In this document: in pieces, positions 61,069 through 64,000 of the stretch
Position numbering within the stretch: position 1 is the stretch's first letter
Layout: every line of letters starts with the position of its first letter
NCBI GenBank assembly: GCA_038503075.1
Contig: JBCAML010000010.1
Location: 62,001 to 126,000 of the forward strand
Direction: 5' to 3'
Length of the DNA: 64,000 nt
From: Gyromitra esculenta
Taxonomy: Eukaryota; Ascomycota; Pezizomycetes; Pezizales; Discinaceae
Position numbers and translations under genes: made by a program
The notes under the pieces: generated by a model
Told to the model about the DNA's origin: nothing
Databases searched by the model: none
Seen by the model: the letters and a program-made list of their open reading frames with translations, nothing else

Positions 61069-62474
61069 TTAATAACCTCGCTCTATCAGGAAGTTCACAA
61101 CATCGTCTAAAAATTGGGGGCCGTAATGGTGAAAGAGGAGCTGGTGCCCAGTTTTAGGATAAACCTTGAGATCATAGCTCGCAGCCTTAGGAATGTAACT
61201 GTAGACAAGCGCTGGGCTATTGCCGCAATGAAGGCCGCAGAACGTAGCATCCTCTTTGATTTTCGCGTTAGCCAATGCATTTAGATCGCGAAGTTCCAAA
61301 TCTTCTATACGACTTACGATCTCCATTGCCAATGAAGACATGGCCCTTGTACTCGGGAGCCTCCGACATGTGCAACACTAGGGTGATTGCAGCACCCAAT
61401 GAATCAAAATCTCGATTCTCAAAATCATATACTAATTGTTCGTGGTCGTATTCGCCATAGTAACATGCAACAGCTCGCGACTGAATTGTGGAAGTCGACT
61501 GATATGTGCTGGGAATATCCCGCCACTTTTCAGGATCAATTTGGTTCGCAGGGGCCTGGAGACCTGCAAGAAATCCTGGGTAGAGCCAGAGTGCATTATG
61601 GGTAAAGCCGTAGATAATCAGTGCCTCTGCATCTTCCGGGTACTGATCGGCAAGCGAATTGAGAGTGGCTCCACCAATCGAGAAGCCAGCAGCAACGATA
61701 TGTTTCCATTTCTGACCTCCAATCAACCCGTCTTTCAAGAGTTTAATGAGCTTATGGGTGGTGACGACGTGGGCTTGAACCTGCGCCTCGACAAGTCCGT
61801 CAGGACGTGTGCTATTACCAGCACCTATAATCAATCGTGATCAAGTATTAGTAAATCTAATATTCAGTAATATAATTATAACTCGGCCGATTAGCCAAAG
61901 TCTCAGGTTCCACAAACTCACCAATTAGATCCCAAGAAAAGGTTGCCCAACCAACTTCGTTCATTTTCCTCGTCCAGCTGTAGGTTTCTCCCTTCAACGG
62001 CCAATCCCTTCGGAAAAAGTCAGTGCGATCCGGGATGCAAAGTGCATAAAAAAGCGTATATACATACCACATAATGGAATTGTATGTAGCCCCATGAATG
62101 AGAAATTGGATGGTCTCCGACCGACGCCCAGCAATTCTATGCTCACTGCTCGGAGTGCATAGGCGGGTGTTAATGTTGTACGTACCTGTTACAAGAATCT
62201 TTTTGGTACCAAGTGCATGGAATAAACCAATATCGTAATCGACACTTTCACTGGTGTATGTTTTATCACTCGTTTGTTCAAGGGTTATCGGGATGATTCG
62301 TGATACACATTCAGCACCCCACGCCGTGGTGGTTACAAACTCGGCAAGATCATGATATTGGAGTGTGTTCTGGAGATGCATCGCAGCCCCTGCTTCCGGA
62401 ATATGGAATCCGGCGACGAGGAAAGAAAAGTAGTAAGCAATAGATATGAAATGCATGAAAGCCCTCAACCCCAT
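61069..62474 (-). CDS. secreted alpha/beta hydrolase
   Basis: Exons 62474-62068, 62007-61922, 61824-61318 and 61253-61069 give 394 residues. The N-terminus has a hydrophobic segment (about 8-22) after a Met-Gly-Leu-Arg start, a likely signal peptide. Next come the oxyanion-region HGATYN motif, the nucleophile Ser213 in GFSIGG and His370 in TGHQLL; the acid is probably an Asp around the YYGEYD or GNGD segments. This layout is typical of a fungal group of secreted esterase or peptidase-like hydrolases of unknown substrate. Intron 1 (60 nt) is in frame without a stop and splits the codon of the Trp that follows the HGATYN segment, so a naive reading adds 20 residues. All junction phases fit. Confidence 0.88.
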
Positions 62475-64000
62475 TTTAAGAGCTAAAGCGATTCCAAACT
62501 CTAACTTTGCCAGAATTCTTCCGGGGCAATTTTGACACCACGAAAAAGCGGCCGATGATTTTATATAGCCCTGTCTACAGCGTTCGTTTTGAGTCCGAAA
62601 TTCTCTCTAAGAACAAACTCCTCGTAATAATAAATCCTACGTTTCTCGTGAACCCGAGTAAAACCTAACTTATCTTAAGTCCTACCGGCTGGTATATTGT
62701 AGGCGAATCAAAGTAGAGCATCGTGAATTCCAAATCGCCGGCATGAAGTACGTGTGCTTGCAATTTTGGAAGATAGATCGATCCATGATATAGCGATGGA
62801 TGTTGCATGAGAATCACGGTGTCCCTGTGGTTGCGCGCCGATCACTTCCTTGCCGGATTCCGTATCCTGTCATCCCCCAAACTGCTGCCGCATCAGATTT
62901 CGAGGAATAACCCGCCCTGATACATACACCAAGTAGGGGTCCCTTTATGTGTTAGCCGGGCCCCAGGAGCCAGTACTGAACAAGACTGGTACAGGAAATA
63001 TATTGGTGGGCCATGGATCAATAAGCGCGTACCACTTATACCACAAAAATAGATATGTATATACGCCGTTTTTCTCAAAAAAACAAAACAAAAAGAGGGT
63101 GTAAACAGATTCAGGAAACAGCTTGTGAGGCCACCCTCCATACTTCGCTCAGATACCTCGAAGGGCCACAAGATAAATTGTGTGTATTGACGTTGTGTAT
63201 TTGTAATTACCTCGAGAGCAATTGCGAGTTACTCAACACGGTGAGTTAAAGTTACATAAGCAGTCAACATATCTATAAATGATATGCATTTCCGATCGAT
63301 CAACGATTTGGAATCCTTGGTAGTTGTTTTATCGCATTCAGTATACCACACTAGTCGTATCCAGTCGACAATCGGGGCCCGGAGTCAACGAATTTGAAGT
63401 GTAAACACGGGGCACTTATATTCCTAGGATACGAATTACTATAAACATTTACTCTGAAGGATTTCAAGAAAATCGACGAGAATGGTATATATTAAGTGAT
63501 CTGTGTTATTGTTCTAGGTCTGGTTACTAAGATTTGGGCGACTTAGGCTTACGCCCAGGTTCAGGGACTACGTATAGCTTATTTCTAGCTTGTTTTTGTG
63601 AGGTGTGTAGATAAAGCAGTTAATCTCGGCATTCTTGGAATATTAATCTTATAAAGGAGGAGAAGCGTGTTACTAGTGGCTGAGAGTTAATCAGACGAAA
63701 GCGCTAAGATCTCACGTACAGGTCCATATCGCACAGTACAGCCACTCTCAAATCTGTACCTGAGTCGTATTACTACGCCGTGAAAATCATCTAATTGTGA
63801 AAAATCGCCTGCAATTACAGATAGCCACAGTCCTTGACGTCGAAGTATTCGCGGTGGTATAAGACAGTGAAATCCAGCTGATTCAGCCCCAATGCCAAGA
63901 TCCGAATACGGTTGAGTAAGCCTTGATTGTCTGTACCTCGCCCGGCGAATCAATTATCCGAAGGCAAGGAAGGTTTGTAGGGGCGCACAAACTAGTAGAC
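62475..64000. other. upstream of the hydrolase, no supported gene
   Basis: Only frames under 95 codons occur and none shows a domain. The 100 bp before the hydrolase start contain no clear TATA box; a ttatatag word lies near 62560. The right edge of the window may cut a neighbouring gene. Confidence 0.45.

Noticed and set aside
1..64000. CRISPR array, rRNA genes or bacterial-type operons
   Set aside because: No regularly spaced direct repeats or rRNA sequence were seen, and all genes carry fungal introns.

Overview
The window is nuclear DNA of a filamentous ascomycete (Pezizomycotina). The genes carry short introns (about 48-100 nt) with GTRNGT-like donors and CTAAC/CTRAC branch sites. They include an iterative non-reducing polyketide synthase (NR-PKS), an NRPS-like carboxylate reductase, and a two-ORF non-LTR retrotransposon of the kind common in this group. 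The genus cannot be read from the sequence. All gene models below were rebuilt by hand; each main model gives an open frame of exact codon length.

Left end (1-20.8 kb): a short orphan ORF with a possible DUF6604-like fold (586-1092) precedes a compact biosynthetic cluster. The NR-PKS (2054-8804, minus; SAT-KS-AT-PT-ACP-ACP-TE, six exons, 2158 aa) is divergent from an adenylation-thiolation-reductase protein (11349-14669, plus; 1063 aa). A phenol-2-monooxygenase-type FAD enzyme (16958-19482, plus; 743 aa) and a metallo-beta-lactamase-fold hydrolase (19910-20804, minus; 274 aa) follow. Read together, the PKS would make and release an orsellinic-acid-like aryl acid, the A-T-R enzyme would reduce it to the aldehyde, and the flavoenzyme would hydroxylate the ring. 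No regulator, transporter, P450 or prenyltransferase is visible nearby. A triplicated near-palindromic motif sits 115-230 bp upstream of the PKS start.

Middle (21-43 kb): gene-poor DNA with small mobile elements. It holds a 173-bp TA-flanked MITE (21345-21517), a fold-back element (about 25767-26016) with a related half-copy (26079-26163), an uncertain two-part gene (24522-25276), a candidate deaminase-superfamily gene (26289-27825), a 30-bp inverted repeat (35026-35134) and a short-chain dehydrogenase (36461-37392).

Right end (43-64 kb): a seven-exon two-repeat Myb-type DNA-binding protein (43576-45418), a 528-bp non-autonomous DNA transposon with an exact CATATA duplication (50141-50668), a LINE with a damaged ORF1 and an open ORF2 (about 50722-56175), and a secreted alpha/beta hydrolase (61069-62474). 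The long stretches between these look non-coding.
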